The position numbers and the translations under genes are program-made. From assembly GCF_020164785.1 (NCBI RefSeq), contig NZ_JAIUGX010000003.1, positions 458,455-522,454 of the forward strand: a stretch of 64,000 nucleotides of DNA, written 5' to 3'. Numbering within the stretch: position 1 is the stretch's first letter; each line of letters opens with the position of its first letter. Positions 9,304-19,134 of this stretch are shown here, in pieces. Source of the stretch: Mesorhizobium sp. ES1-1. Lineage in GTDB: Bacteria > Pseudomonadota > Alphaproteobacteria > Rhizobiales > Rhizobiaceae. The notes under the pieces were generated by a model. That model was given only the letters and a program-made list of their open reading frames with translations, was not told the origin of the DNA and made no database searches.

Positions 9304-10377
9304 ATGCATTTGAGATCGGTTCTGAGCGGCACCCTTGCGCTGCTGCTCCTATCAGGCGTCACCGCCTTGGCTAGCGGTTCGGCGACGGGCACCCCGGCAA
9401 AGAGCGGGTTTTCCTTCCATCTGCCAGGTTTGGAGTTGCCCGGGATTTTCGGTGAGAAGAAGAAGCCGGACCAGCTTCAGATGGCACAGTCCGACGGCGC
9501 CGCCGTCACCAGCCTGGAAGAGCAACTGCGGCAGATGAACGGCAAGATCGAGGAACTCAATTTCCAGGTCCTGCAGATGCAGGAACAGATCCGCAAGCAG
9601 CAGGAAGACAACGAGTTCCGCTTCCAGCAGCTCGAAGGCGGCACGCAGGGCGGCCAGCCGCAGAAGAAGTCGGACGCCACCACCGACACCAATACCGATG
9701 TCGCCGCGGCACCGCCAAGCCAGGCGCCGGCCGATGCAGCCTCCAGCGGGGGGAAGACGGTCGAGGACGTCATCGTCGAATCACCCGTTGGCGATCCCGG
9801 CAAATTGATCCCCGGCGCCGGAGCGCCGGAAAAGACGTTCGGGACCATCACGGTCGACAAGAACGGCAACGTGATCGATGCAGGCGGCAACACCCAGGCG
9901 GCCGCGCCGGCCCAGGACAGCGCTCCGGCCCCGCAGGCCCCGGCCAAGGCCGGCAAGTCCGACGGCACGGTGGTGGCGGCTCTGCCCGCCACCAATGATC
10001 CGGAGGAACTCTATCGCAACTCCTATCAGTTCATCCTGTCGGGCGATTACAGCACGGCGGAAAAAGGCTTTCGCGACCACATCTCCCGCTTCCCGAAGAA
10101 TGCGAAGGCCGCCGACGCGCATTACTGGCTGGGAGAATCGCTGCTTGGCCAGCAGAAATACCGCGACGCCGCCGAGACCTTCCTTGCCGCCAGCAAGGAT
10201 TACCCCAAGGCCAAGAAAGCTCCCGACATGCTGCTGAAGCTCGGCGTTTCGCTGGTCGGGCTCAAGCAGCATGACGTGGCGTGCGCCACTTTCAGCGAAG
10301 TCGGCAAGCGCTATCCCGATATTTCCGGCGCGCTCAAGGAGCGCATCAAGCAGGAGAAGGCGCTCGCGGCGTGCTGA
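9304..10377 (+). CDS. cpoB: CpoB (YbgF), Tol-Pal and cell-wall coordination protein
   Basis: A 357-residue periplasmic protein. It has a signal peptide (about 1-24), a coiled-coil trimerisation region (about 68-105, SLEEQLRQMNGKIEELNFQV), a Pro/Ala-rich linker, and C-terminal TPR repeats from about 230 (DPEELYRNSYQFILSGDYSTA onward). CpoB links Tol-Pal activity with peptidoglycan synthesis during constriction. It is the usual gene after pal. tilS starts 43 bases after its stop, so the two may be co-transcribed. Confidence 0.93.
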   Translation: MHLRSVLSGTLALLLLSGVTALASGSATGTPAKSGFSFHLPGLELPGIFGEKKKPDQLQMAQSDGAAVTSLEEQLRQMNGKIEELNFQVLQMQEQIRKQQEDNEFRFQQLEGGTQGGQPQKKSDATTDTNTDVAAAPPSQAPADAASSGGKTVEDVIVESPVGDPGKLIPGAGAPEKTFGTITVDKNGNVIDAGGNTQAAAPAQDSAPAPQAPAKAGKSDGTVVAALPATNDPEELYRNSYQFILSGDYSTAEKGFRDHISRFPKNAKAADAHYWLGESLLGQQKYRDAAETFLAASKDYPKAKKAPDMLLKLGVSLVGLKQHDVACATFSEVGKRYPDISGALKERIKQEKALAAC

Positions 10378-10420
10378 GCCCACACTTGCATGCCGCCGTC
10401 CGATCGCGCGACGGGCATTG

Positions 10421-11833
10421 ATGCTCGACACCGAGCCTGATCTTTCTCACTCTCTTTTTTCCCATATCGACTTTGCCAGCGGCGCTGTCGTGGCGGTATC
10501 CGGCGGCAGCGACTCGACTGCCCTGCTCCTCCTTCTCAAAGAACATCTCGATCGAACCGCACCGGCAACGAAATTGCTGGCGGTGACGATCGATCATAGA
10601 TTGCGGCCCGGCTCGGCGGCGGAAGCGCGGGCGGTAGCGATGCTATGCACCGCATATGCAATCCCCCACCGGGTCCTGTCCTGGTCTGGGCCCAAGCCCT
10701 CGACAGGCCTGCCCGCGGCCGCACGCGAAGCGCGCTACCGGCTATTGGCCCAGGCCGCGCGCGCCGAAGGCATGGGCCTGATCCTGACCGGACATACCGC
10801 CGACGACCAGGCGGAGACGGTGCTGATGCGACAGGCACGCCAGGAAGGCCTAGGACGCGATGAGGGCCGGGGCCACGTCGATATGACGGGCCGAGACCAC
10901 GCCGACATCACGGGCCGGGGGCTTGCGGGCATGGCGCCGGCTACCCTCCACGACTGCCGCGACTGGATCGTGCGGCCCCTGCTCGGCACGCGGCGTTCGG
11001 CGCTGCGCGATTTTCTGCGGCGACGGCAGATCGGATGGGCGGAGGATCCGACCAACACGGACAGTGCTTTCGAAAGGCCTCGCATGCGAACGGCTCTTGC
11101 CGAGGAGGGCGGCGGACGGCTTGTGAACGATGCGCTGGCGCTGGCCGAACGAGAAGCGGCGGCACGCTGCCGGCTTGGTGGCGCCGCGGCGGATTTGATC
11201 GTCCGCTTCGCCGCCCGGCCCGCCGCCGGGCTCATCCGCCTCGACCCGGCTTTGCTGACCTGTGGCGACGAACCGGCGGCCATCTATGCATTGCGCATCC
11301 TGCTGGCCACGCTCGGCGGGGTCGGGTTCCTCCCCGATCTGGCCCGTGGCGAGGCGCTTTTCGGCCGGCTGAAGACTGGATTTCTTTGCGCCACATTGTC
11401 GCGGACCGTGGTCGATTTCCGCCGTGCTGGGATCTTCCTGCGCCGCGAGGCGCGCGGCTTGCCGCCAGCCGCCACGGCCATGGGCACTATGGTCTGGGAT
11501 GGCCGCCGCCAGATCACATTGGACGACGTCCATCGCACAATGTTGATCGCGCCGTTGGGTCAGGCTGAAGCTAAGCGTCTGGTCGTCGACGAGGGGGAAA
11601 TCCCGCCGAGCCTGGCGCGTGCCGCCCTGGCGACGGAGCCTGCTCTGTGGAAAGCCAGTGAGGTCCTTGCATTGCCGGGCGTGTCGGAGCCGCTCGTCGC
11701 GCCCTTCGCCCGGTTCCTGCCGTCCTTCGATCTGGCGCCGGCACGGGCCGTTGGCCGGTTGATCGGCGCGGCGCCGTTCCCGGCTTCGCCTCTCAGAGGC
11801 GACGGTACCGAGCGACGGGGCGCGAAAGCTTAA
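10421..11833 (+). CDS. tilS: TilS, tRNA(Ile)-lysidine synthase
   Basis: A 470-residue ATP-PPase that converts C34 of the CAU-anticodon tRNA(Ile) to lysidine, so that it reads AUA. The P-loop is SGGSDS (27-32), followed by TIDHRLRPGSAAEARAV and TGHTADDQAETVLMR, all typical of TilS. ATG 10421 gives the family N-terminus; an earlier in-frame start at 10271 lies inside cpoB. After the ATPase core there is a short insert (about residues 147-171, bases 10,859-10,933) made of near-duplicate 8-residue units (HVDMTGRD, HADITGRG), an internal tandem duplication. ftsH follows after about 100 bases. Confidence 0.93.
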   Translation: MLDTEPDLSHSLFSHIDFASGAVVAVSGGSDSTALLLLLKEHLDRTAPATKLLAVTIDHRLRPGSAAEARAVAMLCTAYAIPHRVLSWSGPKPSTGLPAAAREARYRLLAQAARAEGMGLILTGHTADDQAETVLMRQARQEGLGRDEGRGHVDMTGRDHADITGRGLAGMAPATLHDCRDWIVRPLLGTRRSALRDFLRRRQIGWAEDPTNTDSAFERPRMRTALAEEGGGRLVNDALALAEREAAARCRLGGAAADLIVRFAARPAAGLIRLDPALLTCGDEPAAIYALRILLATLGGVGFLPDLARGEALFGRLKTGFLCATLSRTVVDFRRAGIFLRREARGLPPAATAMGTMVWDGRRQITLDDVHRTMLIAPLGQAEAKRLVVDEGEIPPSLARAALATEPALWKASEVLALPGVSEPLVAPFARFLPSFDLAPARAVGRLIGAAPFPASPLRGDGTERRGAKA

Positions 11834-11937
11834 CCCAGACGTGCTGTTCTGCTTGGCAAGGCAAGGCGCTCTCCCTATGTTAGGCGCAAGTTTCCTCTCA
11901 TGATGTGTCCGCCTGGCGGACGCCAACGGGACAATTG

Positions 11938-13863
<1,926 letters not shown>

Positions 13864-13886
13864 GCCTGGGAATAGTCGATTTGAGC

Positions 13887-13920
13887 GAACGCCGCGGCCT
13901 GACCGCGGCGTTCTTGTTTT
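13887..13920 (+). terminator. Intrinsic terminator after ftsH
   Basis: An 11-base-pair GC-rich hairpin (arms 13887-13897 and 13903-13913, loop CCTGA) followed by TTGTTTT. It closes the tilS-ftsH transcription unit. Confidence 0.85.
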
Positions 13921-13945
13921 GAGAGGGCGAAAACCGCAAGTCAGC

Positions 13946-13982
13946 CAATCTCCCCCTCGTGGGGAAGATGTCCGGCGGGACC
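13946..13982. repeat. Dispersed palindromic repeat, copy 1
   Basis: The segment contains CAATCTCCCCCTCGTGGGGA followed by AGATGTCCGGCGGGAC. Close relatives of the same segment occur twice in the thiB-thiP gap (30591-30638 and 30700-30750). The inner CCCC-TCGT-GGGG can fold as a hairpin. It is a small non-autonomous intergenic repeat of the kind common in rhizobial genomes. Confidence 0.6.
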
Positions 13983-14067
13983 AGGCTGGGCGCTGGCCCG
14001 GCGACTTTTCTGGAGCCGTTCATCGCTTTATGGAGCCGTCGAACCGCTTCCTCAAGGAAAGCCGTTA

Positions 14068-14190
14068 GGGCGGTTCACCGTTTCATGGTAACGGCAGAGC
14101 GCTCTAACTTTTGTCTTTACGCAATTCCGTACGGAAACCCGCTTCACACTTTTCCTGGAATTGCCCTAGGCGCTTTCGCTCCTCTCCTGG
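14068..14190. repeat. Rhizobial intergenic repeat with duplicated end
   Basis: This stretch has the layout I associate with a repeat family frequent between Mesorhizobium genes: a segment with TTCACCGTTTCATGG, then AGAGCGCTCTAAC, then GCAATTCCGTACGGAAACCC, ending in CTTTTCCTGGAATTGC. The ending is partly repeated 25-30 bases later (CTCTCCTGGAATTGC, 14183-14197). No gene is visible. Family assignment is from memory and needs a genome-wide count. Confidence 0.5.
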
Positions 14191-14312
14191 AATTGCGATA
14201 TCGTTGGGAGCTGCGGTCCTTCACGCCCCCCTGCCGGGCGTCACGCAGTTGGCAACGTCGCCAACGGCGGCGCTCCTCAAAGCACTGGAGAGCCCCGTCT
14301 GAGACCGCCGAT

Positions 14313-14346
14313 AAAAAAGCCCGCGAGCCTTGGGGCTCGCGGGCCT
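14313..14346 (-). terminator. Terminator for the cysteine-repeat protein gene
   Basis: An 11-base-pair hairpin (arms 14319-14329 and 14334-14344, loop TTGG). Read on the minus strand it is followed by six Us from the A-tract at 14313-14318, as expected for a terminator placed 25 bases after the minus-strand stop codon at 14371. Confidence 0.85.
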
Positions 14347-14370
14347 TGTTTTCTCAGATGCGGGTGTCGA

Positions 14371-15243
14371 TCAGCTCTTCAGCTTGGCATTGCACAGGCT
14401 GTAGAAGCCGCCACCCTTCTGGATCCACTTCAGGCCGCCGAGCGTGTTGGCGTCCTTGTTGAGGTAGTACTGTTCGAGGCAGGTATGCATGCGGCCCTTG
14501 GCCGGGGTCTCGCTGGCGAATTTCGGCGAGATGGCAGTCGGGAAGGTAACGCCCTGCGGTGCCGGAGCCGTTGGCTTAGCCGGCTCGCTCTTGTACTTGG
14601 CTTCGCTCGGAGCCGGAACGGTCTCGTCTTCAGCAGCGCTGGCGCCGCACTCGGCCTTGCGGAAGTCGTTCCACTTCATGCCGTTCAGGGTATTGGCCGT
14701 CTTGGCGGATTGATACTTGGTGCTGCACTCGGCCATGGTCAGGCTCTTGCCCGAAGCGTCGGCCGCGGCTGTCGTGGTTGCGGCCTTCGTGGCAGCGGGC
14801 TTGGTCTCGGCGGCGGCGGAAGCGCCGGCTGCGCATTCGGCCTTGCGGAAGTCGTTCCACTTCATGCCGTTCAGCGTACCCGCTGCCTTCGCGGCTTGAT
14901 ACTTGGCGCTGCATTCCTTGGACGTCAGGCCTTTGGCGGTATCCTCGGCCGCGGCTTTGGCAGGCTTCGCTTCAGCCGGTTTCGTTTCGGCAGCCTTGGA
15001 AGCCGCGGGCTTAGCCGTCTCGGGCTTGGCGGCTGCCGGCTTGGTATCGGTCGCGGCGGCTGCGTCGGTGCCGCACTGCGCCTTTCGGAACTGGTTCCAG
15101 GTCGCGCCGGCAAGTGTGCCCGCGTCCTTGGCCGCGTTATACTTCGTGCTGCATTCGGCCATCGTCAACGCGCTGGCTGGCGAAGCCAAGTACAACGTCG
15201 CCACGGCAAGGCCGGTCAAAGTAACAAGTCGGTGGATGAGCAT
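14371..15243 (-). CDS. Secreted protein with four cysteine-paired repeats, function unknown
   Basis: A 290-residue protein with a signal peptide (about 1-25, ending SPASA). Four related units follow: Cys31-Cys57, Cys111-Cys137, Cys173-Cys199 and a variant Cys255-Cys284. The first three share the pattern C-x3-Y-x2-A-K, then TL-x-G-x2-W-x2-FRKA-x-C, always with 25 residues between the cysteines. They are joined by Ala/Lys/Pro/Thr-rich linkers that look flexible. The layout vaguely recalls PsiF-type repeat proteins, but I do not claim membership. One disulfide per unit is likely in the periplasm. No enzymatic motif is seen. It is transcribed alone, between a repeat-filled gap and glmM. Confidence 0.8.
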   Translation of the reverse strand: MLIHRLVTLTGLAVATLYLASPASALTMAECSTKYNAAKDAGTLAGATWNQFRKAQCGTDAAAATDTKPAAAKPETAKPAASKAAETKPAEAKPAKAAAEDTAKGLTSKECSAKYQAAKAAGTLNGMKWNDFRKAECAAGASAAAETKPAATKAATTTAAADASGKSLTMAECSTKYQSAKTANTLNGMKWNDFRKAECGASAAEDETVPAPSEAKYKSEPAKPTAPAPQGVTFPTAISPKFASETPAKGRMHTCLEQYYLNKDANTLGGLKWIQKGGGFYSLCNAKLKS

Positions 15244-15603
15244 AGCGTTTCTCCGTTGCGGCAGCCCATGATACGTCCCTGCAAATCAATAGCGCTCAAC
15301 GGTCGGTTGCGCCAGATGGCAAGTGGCGTAAATTTGGGCAAAAGTGCCCGTCTCTCAATAAGGTGATGAAATCATTGTGCGATGTCGGGGCGAAGCGGGC
15401 CTTTCAGCCGGGTGCACCTGCGTCAATTTGCTCGCATAGCGCGTATTCCCCGGGTGCGAAGGCGCATTCCGGGGCGCCACGCCCATACTTTGCAGTGCAT
15501 CCACGCAAAGGACTTGGTAACATATAATCACACAATGTGATAAAAGTACGCCCATCGATTGTGGCAGGACGTTGCCCGGGAAGCGTCAGGGGATTCGACT
15601 GAA
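15244..15603. other. Divergent promoter region between the cysteine-repeat gene and glmM
   Basis: The 360 bases carry no supported gene. At 15528-15542 is a perfect 15-base palindrome, ATCACA-CAA-TGTGAT, about 60 bases before the glmM start, a plausible repressor or activator site. The rest shows no clear secondary structure or conserved motif that I can name. Confidence 0.5.
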
Positions 15604-16956
15604 ATGGCAGGGACTTATTTCGGCACGGACGGCATTCGCGGGCGGGCCAACAAATTTCCGATGACTGCGGAAATCGCCATGCGAGTGGGCATGGCCGCCG
15701 GCCTCTCTTTTCAGCGCGGAAGCCATCGTCATCGCGTCGTGCTGGGCAAGGATACGCGGCTGTCCGGCTACATGATCGAGAACGCGATGGTTGCCGGGCT
15801 CTGCGCCGCCGGCATGGACGTGTTCCTGCTCGGACCGATCCCGACACCGGCGGTCGCCATGCTGGTGCGGTCGTTGCGCGCCGATATCGGCGTGATGATC
15901 TCGGCCTCGCACAATCCCTACTACGACAATGGCATCAAGCTGTTCGGCCCCGATGGCTACAAGCTCTCCGATGAGATCGAGGAGCGCATCGAGGCCATGC
16001 TCGACAAGGATATCGAACTGTCGCTCGCCGATTCCGACGGGCTAGGGCGCGCCAAGCGCGTCGATGGCGTGCATGACCGTTACATCGAATTCGCCAAGCG
16101 CACACTGCCGCGTTCGATGTCGCTTTCGGGCCTCAGGATCGTCATCGATTGCGCCAACGGCGCCGCCTATAAGGTGGCTCCAGAGGCGCTGTGGGAACTC
16201 GGCGCCGAAGTGGTGGCCATCAATGTCGAGCCCAACGGCTTCAACATCAACAAGGAGTGCGGCTCTACCCATCCCGCCGGCCTGCAGAAGAAAGTACACG
16301 AAGTGCGCGCCGATATCGGCATCGCGCTCGATGGGGACGCCGACCGTGTCGTCATCGTCGATGAGAACGGAGCGATCGTCGACGGCGACCAGATCATGGC
16401 AATGATCGCCGAGTCCTGGCACCAGAGCGGACGGCTTGCCGGAGGGGGCGTCGTTTCCACCGTGATGTCCAATCTCGGGCTCGAGCGCTTCCTTGGCGAC
16501 ATGAAGCTGCAATTGCACCGAACCAAGGTCGGGGACCGGTATGTCGTCGAGCATATGCGGGCGCATGGGCTCAATGTCGGCGGCGAACAATCCGGCCATA
16601 TCGTGCTGTCGGATTTCTCGACCACGGGCGACGGCTTGGTCTCGGCGTTGCAGGTATTGGCCTGCATCAAGCGCCAGGGGCGGCCGGTCAGCGAACTGTC
16701 GAGGAAGTTCGAACCGGTGCCGCAACTTCTCAAGAACGTCACCATTTCAGGCGGCAAGCCGCTCGAGGAAGCTCCGGTGAAGGCAGCTATCGAAGACGCC
16801 CGCAGTCGCCTCGGCAAGGCCGGTCGTCTGGTCATCCGGCCTTCGGGCACCGAACCGCTCATCCGCGTCATGGCCGAAGGCGACGACCCGGCACTGGTCG
16901 AAGCTGTCGTGAACGACATTATCGGCGTCATTTCGGAGAACCGCAGCGCCGCCTGA
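15604..16956 (+). CDS. glmM: GlmM, phosphoglucosamine mutase
   Basis: A 450-residue alpha-D-phosphohexomutase that converts glucosamine-6-phosphate to glucosamine-1-phosphate for UDP-GlcNAc, feeding peptidoglycan and lipopolysaccharide. The phosphoserine motif is SASHNP (100-105, Ser102). The metal site is DGDADR (near 243), and the sugar-phosphate loop near the end is [15 protein letters not shown]. The N-terminus YFGTDGIRG fixes the start at ATG 15604; the frame from 15559 is 15 codons longer and not family-like. It follows ftsH in many alphaproteobacteria, here with one inserted gene. Confidence 0.97.
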   Translation: MAGTYFGTDGIRGRANKFPMTAEIAMRVGMAAGLSFQRGSHRHRVVLGKDTRLSGYMIENAMVAGLCAAGMDVFLLGPIPTPAVAMLVRSLRADIGVMISASHNPYYDNGIKLFGPDGYKLSDEIEERIEAMLDKDIELSLADSDGLGRAKRVDGVHDRYIEFAKRTLPRSMSLSGLRIVIDCANGAAYKVAPEALWELGAEVVAINVEPNGFNINKECGSTHPAGLQKKVHEVRADIGIALDGDADRVVIVDENGAIVDGDQIMAMIAESWHQSGRLAGGGVVSTVMSNLGLERFLGDMKLQLHRTKVGDRYVVEHMRAHGLNVGGEQSGHIVLSDFSTTGDGLVSALQVLACIKRQGRPVSELSRKFEPVPQLLKNVTISGGKPLEEAPVKAAIEDARSRLGKAGRLVIRPSGTEPLIRVMAEGDDPALVEAVVNDIIGVISENRSAA

Positions 16957-16983
16957 CCAAGCGCGCGTCACGGCTGGAATTTC

Positions 16984-17009
16984 AAAGCCCGCCTCACGGC
17001 GGGCTTTTT
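16984..17009 (+). terminator. Intrinsic terminator after glmM
   Basis: A 10-base-pair hairpin (AAAGCCCGCC at 16984-16993, loop TCAC, matching arm 16998-17007) ending in a run of five Ts. Confidence 0.88.
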
Positions 17010-17089
17010 GTTGCCGTCAGCGTCGACCGGCCCAGCCCTCAGAACCCTCCCTTGTCTTAATTGTAAATATTCGTGGTTAAGCAACAGGG

Positions 17090-17105
17090 TTAAATGCCTT
17101 TTAAC
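17090..17105 (+). promoter_or_regulatory. Perfect CtrA full site upstream of the first barrel gene
   Basis: The sequence is TTAA, seven bases (ATGCCTT), TTAAC, an exact match to the alphaproteobacterial CtrA consensus, 80 bases before the ATG of the outer-membrane protein gene at 17186. A DnaA-box-like 9-mer (TTATCCACG, one mismatch) lies at 17118-17126 just downstream. Confidence 0.6.
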
Positions 17106-17185
17106 CTTTGGGATTCATTATCCACGACTGAAAGACAATCGCATTCGGACACGATCGCCGTTCCGACCTTCCAGGGGTGACAAGC

Positions 17186-18004
17186 ATGTTCAATACAGTA
17201 AGAAAGGCCTTGTGCGCGGCGCTGTTCGCCGGCATGGCAGGATCGGCGTTCGCAGCCGATTTCGTGGAGCCTCCGGTGGTCGAACAGGCGCCTCCGGAGC
17301 CGGTCTATGAACAGCCGGCCGATGTCGGCGGCTGGTACATTCGCGGCGACATCGACTATCACAAGTCGAGGTTCCGCGGCGCGGACTACATAACTTATGG
17401 AACGCCTGCGGGCGGTACCGGCAGCTTCGACACCGGATCGCTCAAGGGCGGGTTTTCGGCCGGCGCTGGTGTCGGTTATCAGATCACCAACCATTTCCGG
17501 GCCGACTTCACGGGCGACTACTGGTTCAAATCCAAATTCAACGGCAGCACGTCGTGCGGCTCCTGCTTCTCGACGGAAGTCGGCCACTTTTCGGCGCTGC
17601 TGTTGATGGCAAATGCCTATGCCGATCTCGGTACATGGCATGGCGTCACACCTTACGTCGGCGCCGGCATTGGCGGCGCGCATGTCAAATGGGACTCCAT
17701 CAGCGACCCCAACACCACCGAATTCAACCCGGGATCGTCCAACTGGCGTTTTGCCTATGCTCTGATGGCCGGCGCATCGTACTGCATGACCGATCGCGTC
17801 AAGCTCGACGTCGGCTATCGCTACAGCCACATTCAGGGCGGCCGCATGTTCGAGTTTGATGCCACCAGCGCCGGGCCCGGCTTCGACCACGGGTTCGACA
17901 CTCATGAGGTACGCGGTGGCCTTCGCTACCAGTTCGGCAAGTCGGACTGCGCCCCGCCGCAGCAGGCCTATGCGCCCGAGCCGGAGCCGGTCTACACCAA
18001 GTAA
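17186..18004 (+). CDS. Outer-membrane beta-barrel protein, Omp25/31-like
   Basis: A 272-residue protein with a signal peptide ending SAFA at about residue 20, a Pro/Glu-rich spacer (VEPPVVEQAPPEPVYEQP) and a barrel with alternating strands: WYIRGDIDYHKS, FSAGAGVGYQITNHFRADFTGDY, GVTPYVGAGIGGAHVKW and VKLDVGYRYSHIQGG. The final strand is HEVRGGLRYQF, unusually followed by a 23-residue Pro/Gln-rich tail. Small barrels of this type are abundant surface proteins in rhizobia and Brucella. AGGGG at 17173-17177 supports ATG 17186; the frame could also begin at GTG 17177. It is the first of two neighbouring related genes. Confidence 0.88.
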   Translation: MFNTVRKALCAALFAGMAGSAFAADFVEPPVVEQAPPEPVYEQPADVGGWYIRGDIDYHKSRFRGADYITYGTPAGGTGSFDTGSLKGGFSAGAGVGYQITNHFRADFTGDYWFKSKFNGSTSCGSCFSTEVGHFSALLLMANAYADLGTWHGVTPYVGAGIGGAHVKWDSISDPNTTEFNPGSSNWRFAYALMAGASYCMTDRVKLDVGYRYSHIQGGRMFEFDATSAGPGFDHGFDTHEVRGGLRYQFGKSDCAPPQQAYAPEPEPVYTK

Positions 18005-18030
18005 CCGGTTCGAAATATCCTAAATCGGTA

Positions 18031-18058
18031 ACCGCCCGGCGCAAGCCGGGCGGTTTTC
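18031..18058 (+). terminator. Intrinsic terminator between the two barrel genes
   Basis: A perfect 10-base-pair hairpin (ACCGCCCGGC at 18031-18040, loop GCAA, matching arm 18045-18054) followed by TTTTCG. It separates the two barrel genes into independent transcription units. Confidence 0.85.
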
Positions 18059-18117
18059 GTTGGGGTCCGGGGCAAACGATGCCCTTGCGAAATGAATCCG
18101 ATAACGCTCTGTTAGCC

Positions 18118-18133
18118 TTAACCGCCACTTAAC
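18118..18133 (+). promoter_or_regulatory. Perfect CtrA full site upstream of the second barrel gene
   Basis: The sequence is TTAA, seven bases (CCGCCAC), TTAAC, an exact consensus match 77 bases before the ATG at 18211, almost the same distance as the site before the first barrel gene. A further GGTTAAC lies at 18140-18146. Confidence 0.6.
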
Positions 18134-18210
18134 CACTATGGTTAACAATGCTCCCAGAAACGATGGCAGCCTCCGATATTTCGGAGGCACCAAATCCGGG
18201 AGTCGGGGAC

Positions 18211-18975
18211 ATGAAACTCATTATGCGCATGGCGCTTGCCGCAGTCGCTCTGGCGCCGCTGACGCCGGTGCACGCGGCCGATTATGATCCGCCCATCTAT
18301 GTCGACCAGGCGCCGGACTATGTGCCGGTCGAGGTCGGCTCGGGCTGGTATCTGCGCGGGGACGTCTCCTATCTGGCGCAGAAGAGCTTCAAGGACGACA
18401 ATTTTGCCTTCACGCCCGCCAGTTTCAGCGAGAAGGAAGATCCGGTCTTCGCCAGCATCGGCTTCGGCTACCATTTCAACGACTATCTGCGTGCCGATCT
18501 CAATCTCGGCTATTTGCCTGGCAACAAGGTCGGCATGAGCTATGACGACACAGGTATCGTGGACCCGCCGGCGGGGACAGCGGCATCGGCATCCCTGAAG
18601 AACTATGCCTACTCGCTCATGCTCAATGGCTATGTCGATCTCGGAACCTATGTCGGCATCACCCCATATGTCGGCGCCGGTGTCGGCGTCGTCCAGAGCA
18701 AGCGCAGCCTTTCGGCGAGCTATTTCACCAACAATGATGACCCGACCGACGATTTCGTATTGAGCGACGAGAAGACCAAATATTCGCTCGCCTATACGCT
18801 GAACGCAGGCCTTGCCTACCAGCTCACGAAAAACGTTTCCGTCGATCTCGGCTATCAGTATTTTTCGGCGCCCGACGCCGAATATGTCTCCACCGCAAAC
18901 CTGGACACCTACCCCGTCCACAAGGGGATTAGCAATCATCAGGTCAAGCTCGGTCTGCGCTACGATCTCTGGTAG
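18211..18975 (+). CDS. Outer-membrane beta-barrel protein, second paralogue
   Basis: A 254-residue secreted barrel related in plan to the previous gene: a signal peptide ending PVHA (about residue 23), a spacer DPPIYVDQAPDYVPVEV, then WYLRGDVSYLAQKS, ASIGFGYHFNDYLRADLNLGY, GITPYVGAGVGVVQSK and VSVDLGYQYFSA. It ends on the strand HQVKLGLRYDLW with a C-terminal aromatic residue, the normal signal for outer-membrane insertion. ATG 18211 is preferred over the upstream ATG at 18148, because the signal peptide begins there. The shared CtrA site suggests common control with its neighbour. Confidence 0.87.
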   Translation: MKLIMRMALAAVALAPLTPVHAADYDPPIYVDQAPDYVPVEVGSGWYLRGDVSYLAQKSFKDDNFAFTPASFSEKEDPVFASIGFGYHFNDYLRADLNLGYLPGNKVGMSYDDTGIVDPPAGTAASASLKNYAYSLMLNGYVDLGTYVGITPYVGAGVGVVQSKRSLSASYFTNNDDPTDDFVLSDEKTKYSLAYTLNAGLAYQLTKNVSVDLGYQYFSAPDAEYVSTANLDTYPVHKGISNHQVKLGLRYDLW

Positions 18976-19083
18976 GCGCCGAGGATCAATCAGGACGGGC
19001 TTCCCGTTCACGCTAAACGGGTGTCCCGTCAGCGACAAAAACTTTGCTCTTGACGCCTGAAGCCTGAACGCATATCGCCGTCC

Positions 19084-19128
19084 GTGGGCCACCCCTCCCC
19101 AACGAGGGGCCACTATCTGGAAGGATAG
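19084..19128 (+). promoter_or_regulatory. Structured leader of serC (serC RNA motif candidate)
   Basis: Two adjacent hairpins lie just before the serC start at 19135. The first pairs CCCCTC (19092-19097) with GAGGGG (19104-19109), extended by GTGG (19084-19087) with CCAC (19110-19113). The second pairs CTATC (19113-19117) with GATAG (19124-19128) and holds the ribosome site GGAAGGA in its loop and closing side. A conserved serC leader RNA is known from alphaproteobacteria upstream of serC-serA; position and layout fit, but I could not align it to the covariance model. Confidence 0.6.
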
Positions 19129-19134
19129 ACCACG

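Larger units (their letters stand above)
13864..14370. other. Repeat-filled gap between ftsH and the cysteine-repeat protein
   Basis: The 507 bases hold two terminators and two families of intergenic repeat, described separately, and no gene that I can support. The genes on either side are convergent, so no promoter is expected here. Short open frames on both strands are made of repeat sequence. Confidence 0.6.
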
